From assembly GCA_004151065.3 (NCBI GenBank), contig NWUY0300079028.1, forward strand, positions 1-15,316: a stretch of DNA of 15,316 nt. Reading direction: 5' to 3'. Source of the stretch: Larix sibirica. Lineage: Eukaryota; Streptophyta; Pinopsida; Pinales; Pinaceae. Below are positions 1 through 8,990 of this stretch, one piece after another (the first letter of the stretch is position 1; each line of letters begins with the position of its first letter). A program made the translations under genes and the position numbers. Below the pieces are notes generated by a model. It had not been told where the DNA came from. It did not search any database and saw only the letters and a program-made list of their open reading frames with translations.

Positions 1-1035
1 TTCTAGATCCACTTGGACTAGGGAGATCTGTTTGTCCGCTCATGTAGATTGTTCGTAAACACCTCTATTGCAGGGATATAATCAATGACACCTGAAGAAT
101 TGGGATGAAATACTATCATACAAATTGCATTGTTATAATCATGCCATCCATAACACAATGATTAGTGGCCATTTGAGGTATACTCAAGCGTTCCTTCCTC
201 AATCATCTTTTAGTATGTCAATCTCTACAATTGTTGGGAGTCAATGTGTTGAAAATAATGATTAGCAATATAAGGTTATTAATTTATTTGCCAAGATTCG
301 GTAGGTCCATAGGGAAGTTTAATAGCAATGGCATAGAGCCCAAAAAAATTACAAGGCATCCTGAACACCTTTAGACAATTGGTTAATTTCAATTCAAAGT
401 CAAAATATGGCATGGTTGAGTCTCGACAAGGAGCAATTGAAAGTTGATCAAGTTGTCAATGCTTGATGAGGATCCAACAAGCCTAGTATCGCTTGCAATA
501 AATGACTTGGCATTGAACCAATAGGTAGAGTTGCATGGATACATTATCGTGCAAAAGAATATCTATGAAACCCAACAAGGAGTGATAAGAGAAAATGCAA
601 ATTGGCTTTTAGGGATCTAAACCCTCTTAATGGGGGAGACCTAATTTGTAAAAAAAATCAAAACAAAATTCTTAATAGAATCAAAGTCTGTTGAAAAAAG
701 GAGAGAAGGCAATGAATTGAGGATGACAAAGTAACCCTGGAAAGATGGAAAATAAATATGTTGAATCCAACGCTAATGAGCAACAATAGACAAAGGATGA
801 ATTGCCAATAGGGGACGAATATTTGACAACCAACAACTACATCAACATATAATGGGCGAAAGTTAAAAAGTGGCAAAAGCCACTTGGAGCATAAGTAAGA
901 CCAAACTAGTGAAGATTTGAATCATCGAAAGGTAAAGAGGCAGAGAAGTGTCAAATGAGCCAATGATTAGTGTTCCAAGATGGCATTTAGGGTTGTTGAA
1001 ATAATAAATAGTGGTTCTTTCCTACAAGTGACCAA
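1..1035. other. Unrecognised intergenic DNA
   Basis: AT-rich DNA with stop codons in all frames. The longest open stretch is a hydrophobic minus-strand frame at 658-876 that resembles no family I know. It may belong to an older repeat, because the copia-like element to the right was inserted into it and the flank continues beyond 3359. Confidence 0.5.
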
Positions 1036-1040
1036 AGCTT
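1036..1040. repeat. Target site duplication AGCTT, left copy
   Basis: AGCTT lies directly outside the LTR that starts at 1041. The same five bases follow the other LTR at 3355-3359. Five bases is the usual duplication for plant LTR elements, and this match fixes the element's ends. Confidence 0.85.
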
Positions 1041-1708
1041 TGTAAAATTTGAACATATCGATCTAGGCACATAAACAAAAGAGATATATTGTGAAAATTA
1101 AATCAACAACCAATTAATCATGTAACAAATGAGATATCATAGATCATTACATAAAAACTAGAAGCAGATAAGAAGAAAAGAACGATGTATTTCATTGACT
1201 ATAATGAATGGAGGTGAACAAAATATATAGCAAGGCAATTCGAATTAGGTCAAGAGGTTATTCGAATAGCTCGTGTAATGCTTGGAGACTAGTTAGGCTT
1301 AACTAGAGCCAAAGACCCTTAGTTAGCCATGCACACTCACCTAGACTGAGTTTAACTGACCCAAGACCCACCAATTACTAGCTCTGATTGAGTGATGTAC
1401 AAGCAACTAACTATATGTGCATGTAAATCCCTAAAATCACTCAATTGGGGTGCTTAGGGTTTTTTACGGTTAGTTAGGTTCAATTAGGACCTAGATTAGT
1501 GGAATGCATCTAGTCTTCAACCAGTTCTAGGCTCAATCAGTCCTAAAATTAGGGAAAGTTCCTCAAATCAGAGAATGCATCCCCAAATCAAGGAATACAC
1601 CCCCAATTCTAGGAATCCAACTTATGGTTGAGGTGGTCAATTTGGATGAGCTTTGGCCCACTTGAGTCATTAGGTCAAGGTCTAGGTAAAGGGTTATTTT
1701 CTCTAACA
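1041..1708 (-). repeat. 3' LTR of the copia-like element
   Basis: This 668-bp direct repeat matches 2673-3354 along its length with scattered substitutions and short indels. On the minus strand it begins TGTTAGAG, a common copia-type start, and ends TTTTACA. It is the 3' LTR because the polypurine tract lies at its upstream (minus-strand) edge. Confidence 0.9.
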
Positions 1709-1722
1709 CCCCCCCACAAGCC
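1709..1722 (-). other. Polypurine tract
   Basis: On the minus strand this reads GGCTTGTGGGGGGG and abuts the TG of the 3' LTR. In LTR elements such a tract primes plus-strand DNA synthesis, and GTGGGGG-type tracts are typical of plant copia elements. Confidence 0.75.
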
Positions 1723-2324
1723 TAACTAGGGGAAAAAATAAAAAATGAAAATGGGGGTCAACAATTTGTAGCCATATTAGGTACCCATGTACACATAATA
1801 ATTCTATGAAAAATGGGAAAGAGGAAAAAACCACATGGGAAAAAAAACCCTAAAAGAGAATGTGAAGAGAAAGCTTTAAGAAGCCTGCTCAAAATATGCC
1901 TTCACTCCCAAAGTAGCTCTCAACTGGGTGAACTGCTTCTCGATGAAGAGCTTGTGAAGATCCATGCAAACCTTTGTGAACTTCTTTTGAAGTGCATGTG
2001 AACCCATTCACGAGATTCAAACACTTCGAAGTGCTTGAATGGTGGTTCTTGATCATTCCTTGCTTCGAATGGAGGAAATCCCTTGAAGCTTTTGTGCAAA
2101 ATTTGGTGAATTGTACGAGCAAAGGTTGTAAATCCTAGTATAAGAAGACATTTTGAAGGTCTTATTCAAGAACATGATTTGGGAAAAGTTCTCAAATGGT
2201 TTCTTCAATTTGAACTTGATTTTGGACAAGTTCTCCAATGGATAGAAGAAATTTGTAAATAACCTCTTCTTTTGGGCCTCTAAAAGGGTCTTCCTCAATT
2301 GAGTGGTGGATCATGGATGTGCAT

Positions 2325-2434
2325 ATGTCCTTGTAATCCATATGTAGTGAAACTTCTAGGGCCTCTTTCATCTATGTGAATGTCCTTGTAAGACATATGT
2401 TGAGAAGCTTCTAAGGCCTCCTTCAATAAGACTG
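2325..2434. repeat. 55-bp tandem duplication in the element interior
   Basis: Two diverged copies starting ATGTCCTTGTAA at 2325 and ATGTCCTTGTAAG at 2380. Both run through an ACATATGT or CCATATGT core and a GAAGCTTCTAAGGCCTC-like stretch. The spacing is 55 bp. Confidence 0.7.
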
Positions 2435-2484
2435 GATCTAACATACCAACTATGTAGCAACTGAGTTGGGGACATAGGAGATCC

Positions 2485-2583
2485 ATGGCTGCAAATGAGG
2501 TCTATAATGGTTGCAAATGAGCTATTTGATGGCTGCAAATGAACTCTCTAATGGTTGCAAATGAGCTCTTTGATGACTGCAAA
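2485..2583. repeat. 22-bp tandem repeat, about 4.5 copies
   Basis: Units start at 2485, 2507, 2529, 2551 and 2573 (partial). The shared core is ATGGYTGCAAATGA, followed by a more variable eight bases. Odd units carry ATGGCTGC and even units ATGGTTGC, which suggests that a two-unit block was itself duplicated. Confidence 0.85.
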
Positions 2584-2660
2584 AACCCTTCTTTAACTTG
2601 CAAAAACTTGATCCTTAACAAAAAAATCATTAAAACACTGACTAGTTTAGTACCCCTGTA

Positions 2661-2672
2661 GCTCCGATACCA
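2661..2672 (-). other. Primer binding site (initiator-Met tRNA)
   Basis: On the minus strand the sequence directly after the 5' LTR is TGGTATCGGAGC. It matches the common plant copia primer site TGGTATCAGAGC at 11 of 12 bases, with no gap between LTR end and site. It sets the element's orientation. Confidence 0.88.
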
Positions 2673-3354
2673 TGTAAAATTTGAGCATATAGATCTAGGC
2701 ACATAAACAAGGGGGATATTTTGTGAAAATTAAATCAACAACCAATTGATCATGTAACAAATGAGATATCATAGATCATTACACAAAAACTAGAAGCATA
2801 CACGAAGAAAAGAATGTTGTATTTCATTGGCTGTAATGAATGGAGGTGAACAAAATATATAGCAAGGTAATTCAAATTAGGTTAGGAGGTTATTCGAATT
2901 GCTCATGCAATGATTGGAGACTAGTCGGGCTTAACTAGAGCCAAAGAACCTTAGTTAGCCATGCACACTCACCTAGATCGGGCTTAACTGACCCAAGACT
3001 CCCCAATCACTAGTTCTGAATGAGCGATGTACAAGCAATTGACTGTATGTGCATGCAAATCTCTAAAATCACTCAACTGGGGTGCTTAAGGTCTATTAGG
3101 GCTAGTTACGATTAATTAAGACCTAGATTAGTGGAGCGCATCTAGCCTTAAACTAGTTCCAGGCTCGGTCATTGCTAAAATTAGGGAATAGTTCTTAAAA
3201 TCAAGGAATGCATCCCCAAATCAAGGAATGCACCCCCCAATTCTAGGAATCCAACTCATGGTTAACTCAAGTGGTAAATTTGGATGAGGTTTGGCCCACT
3301 TGAGTCATTAGGTCAAGGTGTAGGTAGCTAAGTAGAGGGTTATTTGCTCTACCA
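2673..3354 (-). repeat. 5' LTR of the copia-like element
   Basis: This 682-bp copy is paired with 1041-1708. On the minus strand it starts TGGTAGAG, one base different from the start of the other LTR, and ends TTTTACA next to the primer site. It would carry the promoter of the element. Confidence 0.9.
2851..2862 (-). promoter_or_regulatory. Possible TATA box inside the 5' LTR
   Basis: On the minus strand the sequence reads CTATATATTTTG, about 490 bp into the LTR. The same motif is preserved in the other LTR (near 1220-1232). The position fits a U3 promoter with about 180 bp of R-U5 after it. No transcript evidence is available. Confidence 0.4.
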
Positions 3355-3359
3355 AGCTT
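3355..3359. repeat. Target site duplication AGCTT, right copy
   Basis: The five bases following the CCA end of the LTR are identical to those preceding 1041. Confidence 0.85.
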
Positions 3360-3913
3360 AAATCCCGAAAACCTATAAAGCACAGGGTTCAAAAGCTTAA
3401 GATTTCAAAGCTCAAAGTGAGTTGTGATAACACTAACCATAGTGATAGTACCGCAATAGATGCTCAAAATCAACGAACTTGGAGAAACCTGAGACAAAGA
3501 CGAGTCATGTGTTAGTGTTAGAGAAGGCTCTAAAACCCTTGATGATTGTTACTATAATCTATATAGTAGGATAAGGGAAAAAAGCCTTTGCGAAACATAA
3601 TTGAATTGTAATTTGTCAAAAAAATTAGTAAGAACCTAGAGATTTTATTCCTCTTAAGTGTTTTCTCTAGTAAAAATATCATCTACTATGTGAGTTTGTG
3701 TATGCATTTTATACTTGTATTATTAAGTTGTAAATGAAAATTAAAAGCAATAGATAATTAAATGCATTTGTGAGTCTCATTGGGAGATTTGACTCACCCA
3801 TAGGAGGAACAAAGCATTTGATCCCCCCCACTGATTCTTTAAACTTATAACCAATGTAGATTAGGATTCCTAACTTGTTCTTGCATTTGAGTCTTGAATC
3901 TCTATTCTAAATG
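3360..3913. other. Unrecognised AT-rich DNA
   Basis: Continuation of the site into which the copia-like element jumped. No exon, tRNA or clear repeat was recognised. Part of it may be the decayed 5' portion of the LINE ORF1 that becomes recognisable from about 3914. Confidence 0.4.
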
Positions 3914-4470
3914 GGAAATGATATGGGGAAGTATTATTTATGTTCGCCTAAAACTCTTAAAAACACATTACAAGGCATTTGAGATTGTGTGTTGAAGTGG
4001 ATTTTACAAATAGAAATAGTACGCCTCAAGAAATATGGATAAAAATGGTTGGTAAGCCTTGAAAGCAAAGTTGGATTACAAAAAGGTGGCCTTTAGATGT
4101 AGATCATGCTTTGCGTATGGCAATCTAGCAATTTCTTGTTCAAATCATTGCATTAGGATTGGTCAACATCCCAAAAAACCTAGGGGGGGAGTAGAAAGAT
4201 CATAGGTCCATTAGTTGGCAAAGCATTTACAAACATCACAACCTAGTGGAGGTATCATCGTCCAACATGAACAAGGGTCTCAAAGAAGAAGAAAAAATGC
4301 CAAGCAACAATGACCTGGTTGAGGAAGAAACAATTATAGTAATTTTAAAGCAAGAATTGCTGGTGTCCTCCCTTGGTATACCCTTGGAGAAGGATCAACA
4401 TGGGAAACAATTGGATGAGAAAGGAATGGAATCAATATTATTTGAAAAACAAAATGGTGAGAGGCAATGA
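3914..4470 (+). pseudogene. LINE ORF1 (gag-like, zinc-knuckle) remnant
   Basis: Three frames read in succession give the C-terminal half of a plant LINE ORF1 protein, the nucleic-acid-binding partner of ORF2 (DUF4283 type followed by a CCHC knuckle). From 3914 the frame carries GNDMGKYYLCSPKTLKNT. It shifts near 3979 to a stretch with LCVEVD (a family hallmark) and EIWIK. Near 4057 it shifts again to LDYKKVAFRCRSC, which corresponds to the family's LDYE-PFRCR-C knuckle. The knuckle is C-x2-C-x4-N-x4-C, so its His is replaced by Asn. From about 4192 an open acidic, Lys/Glu-rich tail runs to the stop at 4470. At least three frame changes plus the knuckle mutation make it non-functional. No ORF2 follows directly; the LINE at 12265 is on the same strand but is a separate fragment. 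Confidence 0.72.
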
Positions 4471-5176
4471 AGCTTATGGAAAGACTTGTGAACTTTGGAA
4501 TGTGTAGGCGATAGTTACACTGAGGTAAAAGGAAAGAATGGCAAATGGAAGCAAAAGCTCACTTTGAACTACATGACTCTCTAGTCGTAAAATGGTAAGG
4601 TTTAATGTTCCTTTTGTATAAAACATCTATACAATTATTGATATGTAATAGGACACTAAAAAAAAATTTGTAAGTTTTGATGAAGACCATGTTAATTAAT
4701 AGCCAATGCAAAGAATTATAACTACCTACAAGGATGGTTGATGAAGCTTTGTATACACATATTTTTGTGTTTATATATAAAAAAGAAACAACCCAATGCA
4801 TTGATAACTCGATAATAATGCAATGAAGCTTATGGAAAGACTTGTGAACTTTGGAAGGTGTAGGCGATAGTTACACTGAGGTAAAAGGAAAGAATGGCAA
4901 ATGGAAGCAAAAGCTCACTTTGGACTACATGACTCTCCAATTGTAAAATGGTAAGGGTTAATGTTCCTTTTGTATAAAACATCTATACAATTATTGATAT
5001 GTAATAGGACACTAATTTTTTTTTTGTAAGTTTTGATGAAGACCATGTTAATTAATAGCCAATGCAAAGAATTATAACTACCTACAAGGATGGTTGATGA
5101 AGCTTTGTATACACATATTTTTGTGTTTATATATATAAAAGAAACAACCCAATGCACTGATAACTCCATAATAATG
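4465..5176. repeat. 356-bp tandem duplication
   Basis: Copy 1 is 4465-4820 and copy 2 is 4821-5176. Both start CAATGAAGCTTATGG and are directly abutted. By eye they differ at about ten scattered bases, plus one block in which copy 1 has A9T3 and copy 2 has A2T10 at the same total length. The first copy begins in the last codons of the LINE ORF1 remnant, so the unit may contain LINE sequence. The similar minus-strand open frames in each copy (4559-4801 and 4915-5169) are simply this duplication read twice and show no known domain. Confidence 0.92.
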
Positions 5177-5830
5177 CATCACATCTCCAACCTATTTTTA
5201 TTAGTGAGATTGGCAGTACCAATAATACACCAACTCTATTACAAAAATTACATACCAACAATGATACTCACAATAGTCAAGCAAAATAACCAACATAAAC
5301 GACCCTTTTAACTAGGGAGGACAATAGCAAAGAAGCCATGCTTAGCAATACACTACACAGAATAAGAGCATGCACACTAGGGTTTGACCTTGAGTCATCC
5401 TCATGACAACTACTCCAAGTTTTCCTTAGATCACAACCCAATATAAAAAAAATAACGAGGGGATAGATAAACGATGAGAGACCTAAACCAACAAGTAGAG
5501 ATGACAAATCTGATCCTTATGGAAGTCTTAATTGGTTATCAAACGAAATGTGAAGTATAATTAAGTGGGTCCTTGATGACTAGCATGGACATGGAGAGCA
5601 TGGAAAGGTAAGCCACAAATAGGGAGACACGAAGGGATATGGGTTGTTCACAAGCAACATAGCGAACATAAATGCTAAACTCGTGAGAAAAGCCCTGGTA
5701 GACAGAATGTGAGACAAGTTGTATTTGGCAAGCACAAAAGATTGGTAGGCTACATGAGAATTTATAGGCATCCCACAACTGATTGATGAGCATTTAGCAC
5801 GAACATCCTAACACCTCGTTGCTTATCAAG
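5177..5830. other. Unrecognised intergenic DNA
   Basis: No domain, splice-bounded exon or structural RNA was recognised. Overlapping minus-strand frames at 5539-5793 and 5580-5771 are open for 60-84 codons in two registers at once, which argues for chance rather than coding. Confidence 0.4.
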
Positions 5831-6330
5831 GGCAGGTGAGAGACTCTTGGCAACATTCCCAAAACAACGGGAAAGTTAATTAGGAACATTAGAAACATTC
5901 CCAACGTTTTTGATGGTGCTACCACCAAATGTGGGTTTTTCACTCCCAATCCCAGGGTCCTTAGAATGTGGGAGCCCTAAGTATGGGTTCCCCAGGGCCT
6001 TGAAGCAGTACCCTTGCCCCAAAACAAATTTCCTATGTTCCCTGGTAACACGCTCCCGTGGTCAAGATCATGTGGCCCATGTTCACCATGTTCTTGGGCA
6101 CTTCAGATGTTGGGGAGCAGGGGACATCTTCAAGAACCATGGACATTTAGGGACTTTACGAATAGTCAAGGGACATCTAAAATATGGTCTAGGGTTATCT
6201 TGAGGCACACAACCATCCCCAATGGTTGTCAACTTTTTAATTTTGAAAATAAAAAGATCTATAAAAAAAAAGGAAATCAAATTTTCTTTCCCATGTCCAT
6301 TCAAACGCTGTATAGAGCTTAATGCCCTAG
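5831..6330. repeat. GGGA/TCCC-rich repeat-like segment
   Basis: This is a locally GC-richer stretch with recurring short words: CATTCCCAA twice before 5910, and on the same strand GGGGACATCTTC, GGACATTTAGG and GGGACATCTAAA between about 6120 and 6180. It ends in an A-rich run near 6265. The overlapping open frames on both strands (5910-6203, 6014-6322, and minus 6083-6343) reflect low stop-codon density and not an identifiable protein. The look is that of an old dispersed repeat, but I cannot name a family or place its ends. Confidence 0.35.
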
Positions 6331-6727
6331 AGCAAAGAAGCAATTTAATAAAATAATGATGATCATGTAACTAATTTCCAGCATAGCAAAAGTTCAAAAT
6401 AAAAACCTGAAGCGAGTAGCAAAATATTTAGCAAATCATCATAATCACAAGATAAAGAAGGCTGCCAAAATATTCAAAGGGAATATGTTAAGCTCTAAAT
6501 TGACAGAGATTAGTATCAATATTCAGAAGAGTACTGAGCATATAACTGCATGACACTATAATAAAGAATGCTCCAAATAGACTGTCCAGTTCAATGTCTG
6601 CAAGTTTCTTTGGTTTGTTCATTGATCATATGTACCAAACAACTACATACTCGATGTCATAAAGCTTTAATATTTTTATTTTTAATGTGTTCTATCTTCC
6701 TGTTTCCAAACCGTCTAGGATTTGCAG
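6331..6727. other. No gene recognised; possible intron end
   Basis: AT-rich DNA. The last part (about 6690-6727) is pyrimidine-rich and ends TTTGCAG, which would serve as a 3' splice site for the coding-like stretch that follows. Confidence 0.35.
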
Positions 6728-6942
6728 TGTATCCTTCCCCCATCCCTCCCATCAGCCATTCTCGAGCCTGTCCCTTCCATCATCCATACTCTAGCCTTCG
6801 GTCACGTTATGTGAATTCTGCTATCAAAGAATGTAAATGGCTGGTGCAGACCTTCCAAGCCACTGTGATAACATGGGAGCTTAGTAAGCACAGAGTTCCA
6901 TTTGAGCCCTTAGATTTGCCAAGTGAACAAATTTTCTTGTAA
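6728..6942 (+). CDS. Possible terminal coding exon, unidentified protein
   Basis: An open stretch of about 71 codons ends at TAA 6940-6942 and can begin after the TTTGCAG acceptor at 6721-6727. The encoded tail is mixed in composition, with Trp, Cys and charged residues spread as in real proteins. It includes RSRYVNSAIKECKWLVQ, then WELSKHRVPFEP, and ends SEQIFL. The frame stays open upstream to 6568, but that part is Leu/Phe/Cys-rich and looks like translated intron. I do not recognise the family and make no functional claim. If real, it is the 3' end of a plus-strand gene convergent with the TBC gene about 0.8 kb away; it could also be a captured gene fragment. No upstream exon was recognised. 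Confidence 0.35.
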
Positions 6943-7013
6943 CCGAGTTTAAAAAACATTGAGAATTATACTGGTGATAGAACTCAATCTCCTGGCTTGT
7001 ATGTAACGTTGTG

Positions 7014-7077
7014 ATGCTTATTGACTCTTACAAGCAGAAAATGCATGCTTATTGACTCTTACAAGCAGAAAATGCAT
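7014..7077. repeat. Perfect 31-bp tandem duplication
   Basis: Two identical copies of a unit starting ATGCTTATTGACTCTTACAA, at 7014 and 7045. The identity continues two bases (AT) past the end of the second unit. The lack of any mismatch points to a recent slippage event. Confidence 0.93.
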
Positions 7078-7716
7078 CCAAGATCCAATCACAAAATGAC
7101 TATAACTGGCTACGTGGAGAATACAATCAGAACAGTGCAGAAGTTCAAATCATTTCTAAGAAGCATGAACATATCCGTAAAATCACATATTTACGTTTTC
7201 TTACGTGTATATGGGATCTGAAATCACAGATTACAGGTCATAACAGTTTATATCCCTGAATATTTAGATCCATCTTTGCAATTAGCACAGTGCAAAGGGA
7301 ATTGGAAAGTTAAAATGGATCTAAAATCATATGAATCTTTGTCAAAAGTATTACCCAAGTAAATATATTTTAAGAAATTTGTCATTCTATACCATTGGTA
7401 AACTGGAATTCACTCCACAAATGACAAGGTAATTTTCTTTCTAATGAATCAGAAAACAAAAGGGTATGATACAACGGAAATTATTCCTTTCCTAGAAAGA
7501 ACAAAGCAAACACAGCAATTCTCAATTTCTCAAACTGCTTTGCCCCTTGGTAGTAAAAGTATCCACATCTAATGCCTTATGGTTCCAACACACATGCTTA
7601 ACGCTCCCAATCACGACCATAACCATTTCAATTAAATATTGAAGTGGTTGCATTGCCACTCATAAGATGCCCAACACGAAAATAACAAGTCAGGAATAAA
7701 CGTATTACCTTTCTTG
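7078..7716 (-). other. Downstream region of the TBC gene, no coding seen
   Basis: This lies just 3' of the TBC stop codon and should contain its 3' untranslated region. I see no strict AATAAA on the minus strand. A donor-like AAG/GTAATA follows the stop by a few bases (about 7705-7712), which would allow an intron in the 3' UTR. Nothing else is recognised. Confidence 0.35.
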
Positions 7717-8596
7717 TCAACTACTTAAATGACTAGGTGCATGGTCAAACATCGCATGCCACATAAATGCTCGCGAAAGTACCATCTCTAACTCCTGATG
7801 TGTCCAGTTTTCTGTGGGTAAATGTTGCAAAAGGAGAACCATGTCTTGGAAATCAAGCCTCTGCAACTGTTCAGACCACTGCAGTAAAAAAGAAACAATT
7901 ATTATATGGTGTCTTCACCAATTCAGCTCCATGTCCAACCATGACACTAAAAAGATTAAAGAAGACAACTTAGGTACTTCACGGTGCACTCCCACAACTT
8001 GCTTGTGTAATGACAAATAAGCCCATGCGTGTTCACTTGCTAAACATCAAATATAAACACATAACATTGAAGTTACAAGCTTATTCTGGCATCATTTATC
8101 CAGGGCTCCCCATAACTCCGAAACCATTAGATAGTTTCATCATTATTATTTATTAAATTTCTCCTGTTCTCCATTCCATATTATGACAGTTGATAATGAA
8201 AAATCATATAACATGATCGTATTTTCCAGGGATAGTTGTTTCCACATTAATAATTTATGGGCACTCTGTCATGCACAAGAAAGCTTGACAAGTTACCAAA
8301 ATAAGAACTCACCGTTAACAAAAGGCTAGCACACACATATACAAGGAAATCTGCAAAACCATCTCCTTCTGCAAGATATGTATCCCACAACCTTGTGACA
8401 AGATGAAAAGGAATCTGCCATGGAATTCAACCACAGGGGAGATAATAAATTATATTTGAAATGTGTCTTTTATTTAACTGTTAGAAGAAAAACTTCATTC
8501 AATTTCACACCTCACGGATTAAAAGGCAATTGAACCAGCGAAAAGCAAACTGCAGGAACTCTAGCCCTTGCTCCTCCACATGTCTTGAAACTGGTT
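7717..8596 (-). CDS. TBC-domain Rab GTPase-activating protein, 3' exons
   Basis: The last three exons of a Gyp1/TBC1D22-type Rab-GAP, which speeds GTP hydrolysis on Rab GTPases in membrane traffic. Exons on the minus strand are 8596-8511 (86 bp), 8414-8313 (102 bp) and 7878-7717 (162 bp with TGA). All introns show GT..AG (for example ACG/GTGAGT after 8313), and phases join without a break. Exon 1 here encodes SRHVEEQGLEFLQFAFRW and ends LLIRE. Exon 2 begins IPFHLVTRLWDTYLAEGDG and ends ASLLLT. Exon 3 begins WSEQLQRLDFQDMV, continues with LQHLPTENWT, and ends APSHLSS. These are conserved C-terminal TBC motifs in the expected order, about 115 codons. The N-terminal half, including the catalytic Arg and Gln finger motifs, is not in these exons. 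Intact frame and splice sites suggest selection, although a 5'-truncated copy cannot be excluded. Confidence 0.93.
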
Positions 8597-8990
8597 CTGA
8601 TATGCCAAGCATGATAAGAACAAGATTAGATATTTCTTTCAAAATATCAATATTAAGTTTTTGCCTACTTTCCTAGCAGAAACAATAAGAAAGAACATGT
8701 ATGCTGTACTTCACCTAATTGGAAAGCGCATATTCAGAAAAAAGAGAAATGTGTTCTTTCAAAACTCATAGTGAGAAACATTCCACTCCAATGACAGAAG
8801 TTACATACAAAGTTGGCACTATGACACTTCTAAACGTTTTCTTTCGGTATGCCTTTTGGTTTAGGTGGAATCAGGATCATGTAATCTTTCTTACTAACAT
8901 CAAACACTATGATACATGTAACAGTTTCTATTGTCCCAGTTATGAACATCCAGACTACTAAAAATAATCATTGAAATTTTGATTGGACCA
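8597..8990 (-). other. Probable intron upstream of the TBC exons
   Basis: The acceptor (minus strand CATATCAG at 8604-8597) precedes the exon that starts at 8596. No exon encoding the preceding TBC segment is recognisable here. The open plus-strand frame at 8719-8961 shows no family resemblance. Confidence 0.45.

Larger units (their letters stand above)
1723..2660 (-). other. Non-coding internal region of the copia-like element
   Basis: No gag or pol motif is visible on either strand. The short open frames (plus 1813-2001, minus 1889-2122 and 2053-2298) show no retroviral-type zinc knuckle, protease DTG, RT or integrase signature. The plus-strand frame runs antisense to the element and is rich in Lys at its start. 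The region also holds two tandem repeat blocks (2325-2434 and 2485-2583). Confidence 0.6.
1041..3354 (-). mobile_element. Non-autonomous Ty1/copia-like LTR retrotransposon
   Basis: This is a complete short element of 2314 bp read on the minus strand. Two direct LTRs (1041-1708 and 2673-3354), roughly 85-90% alike by eye, enclose 964 bp. Read on the minus strand the LTRs begin TG and end CA. Immediately inside the upstream LTR is a 12-bp primer site that differs at one base from the usual plant initiator-Met tRNA site TGGTATCAGAGC. Immediately before the downstream LTR is a G-rich polypurine tract. AGCTT flanks both outer ends (1036-1040 and 3355-3359). The internal DNA shows no gag, protease, integrase or RT, so the element must have been moved by proteins supplied in trans. 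The LTRs are longer than in typical TRIM elements, so it falls between TRIM and LARD in size. The copia assignment rests on the primer site, tract and LTR start, not on any protein. Confidence 0.9.

Noticed and set aside
1813-2001. Plus-strand Lys-rich open frame as a gene
   Set aside because: It is antisense to the copia-like element, short and without any recognisable domain.
2485-2583. Regularly repeated short units, considered as a CRISPR array
   Set aside because: The units abut without unique spacers, and the context is a plant retroelement.
2502-2702. Minus-strand open frame beginning in the LTR
   Set aside because: It reads through the LTR end and the tRNA primer site, so it is a by-product of those signals.
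4559-5169. Two near-identical minus-strand open frames, considered as a duplicated small gene
   Set aside because: They are the same frame read in two copies of the 356-bp unit. Starts differ, there is no known domain, and the copy differences show no sign of coding constraint.
5539-5793. Hydrophobic minus-strand frames as a membrane protein
   Set aside because: Two registers are open over the same bases, and there is no homology or splice context.
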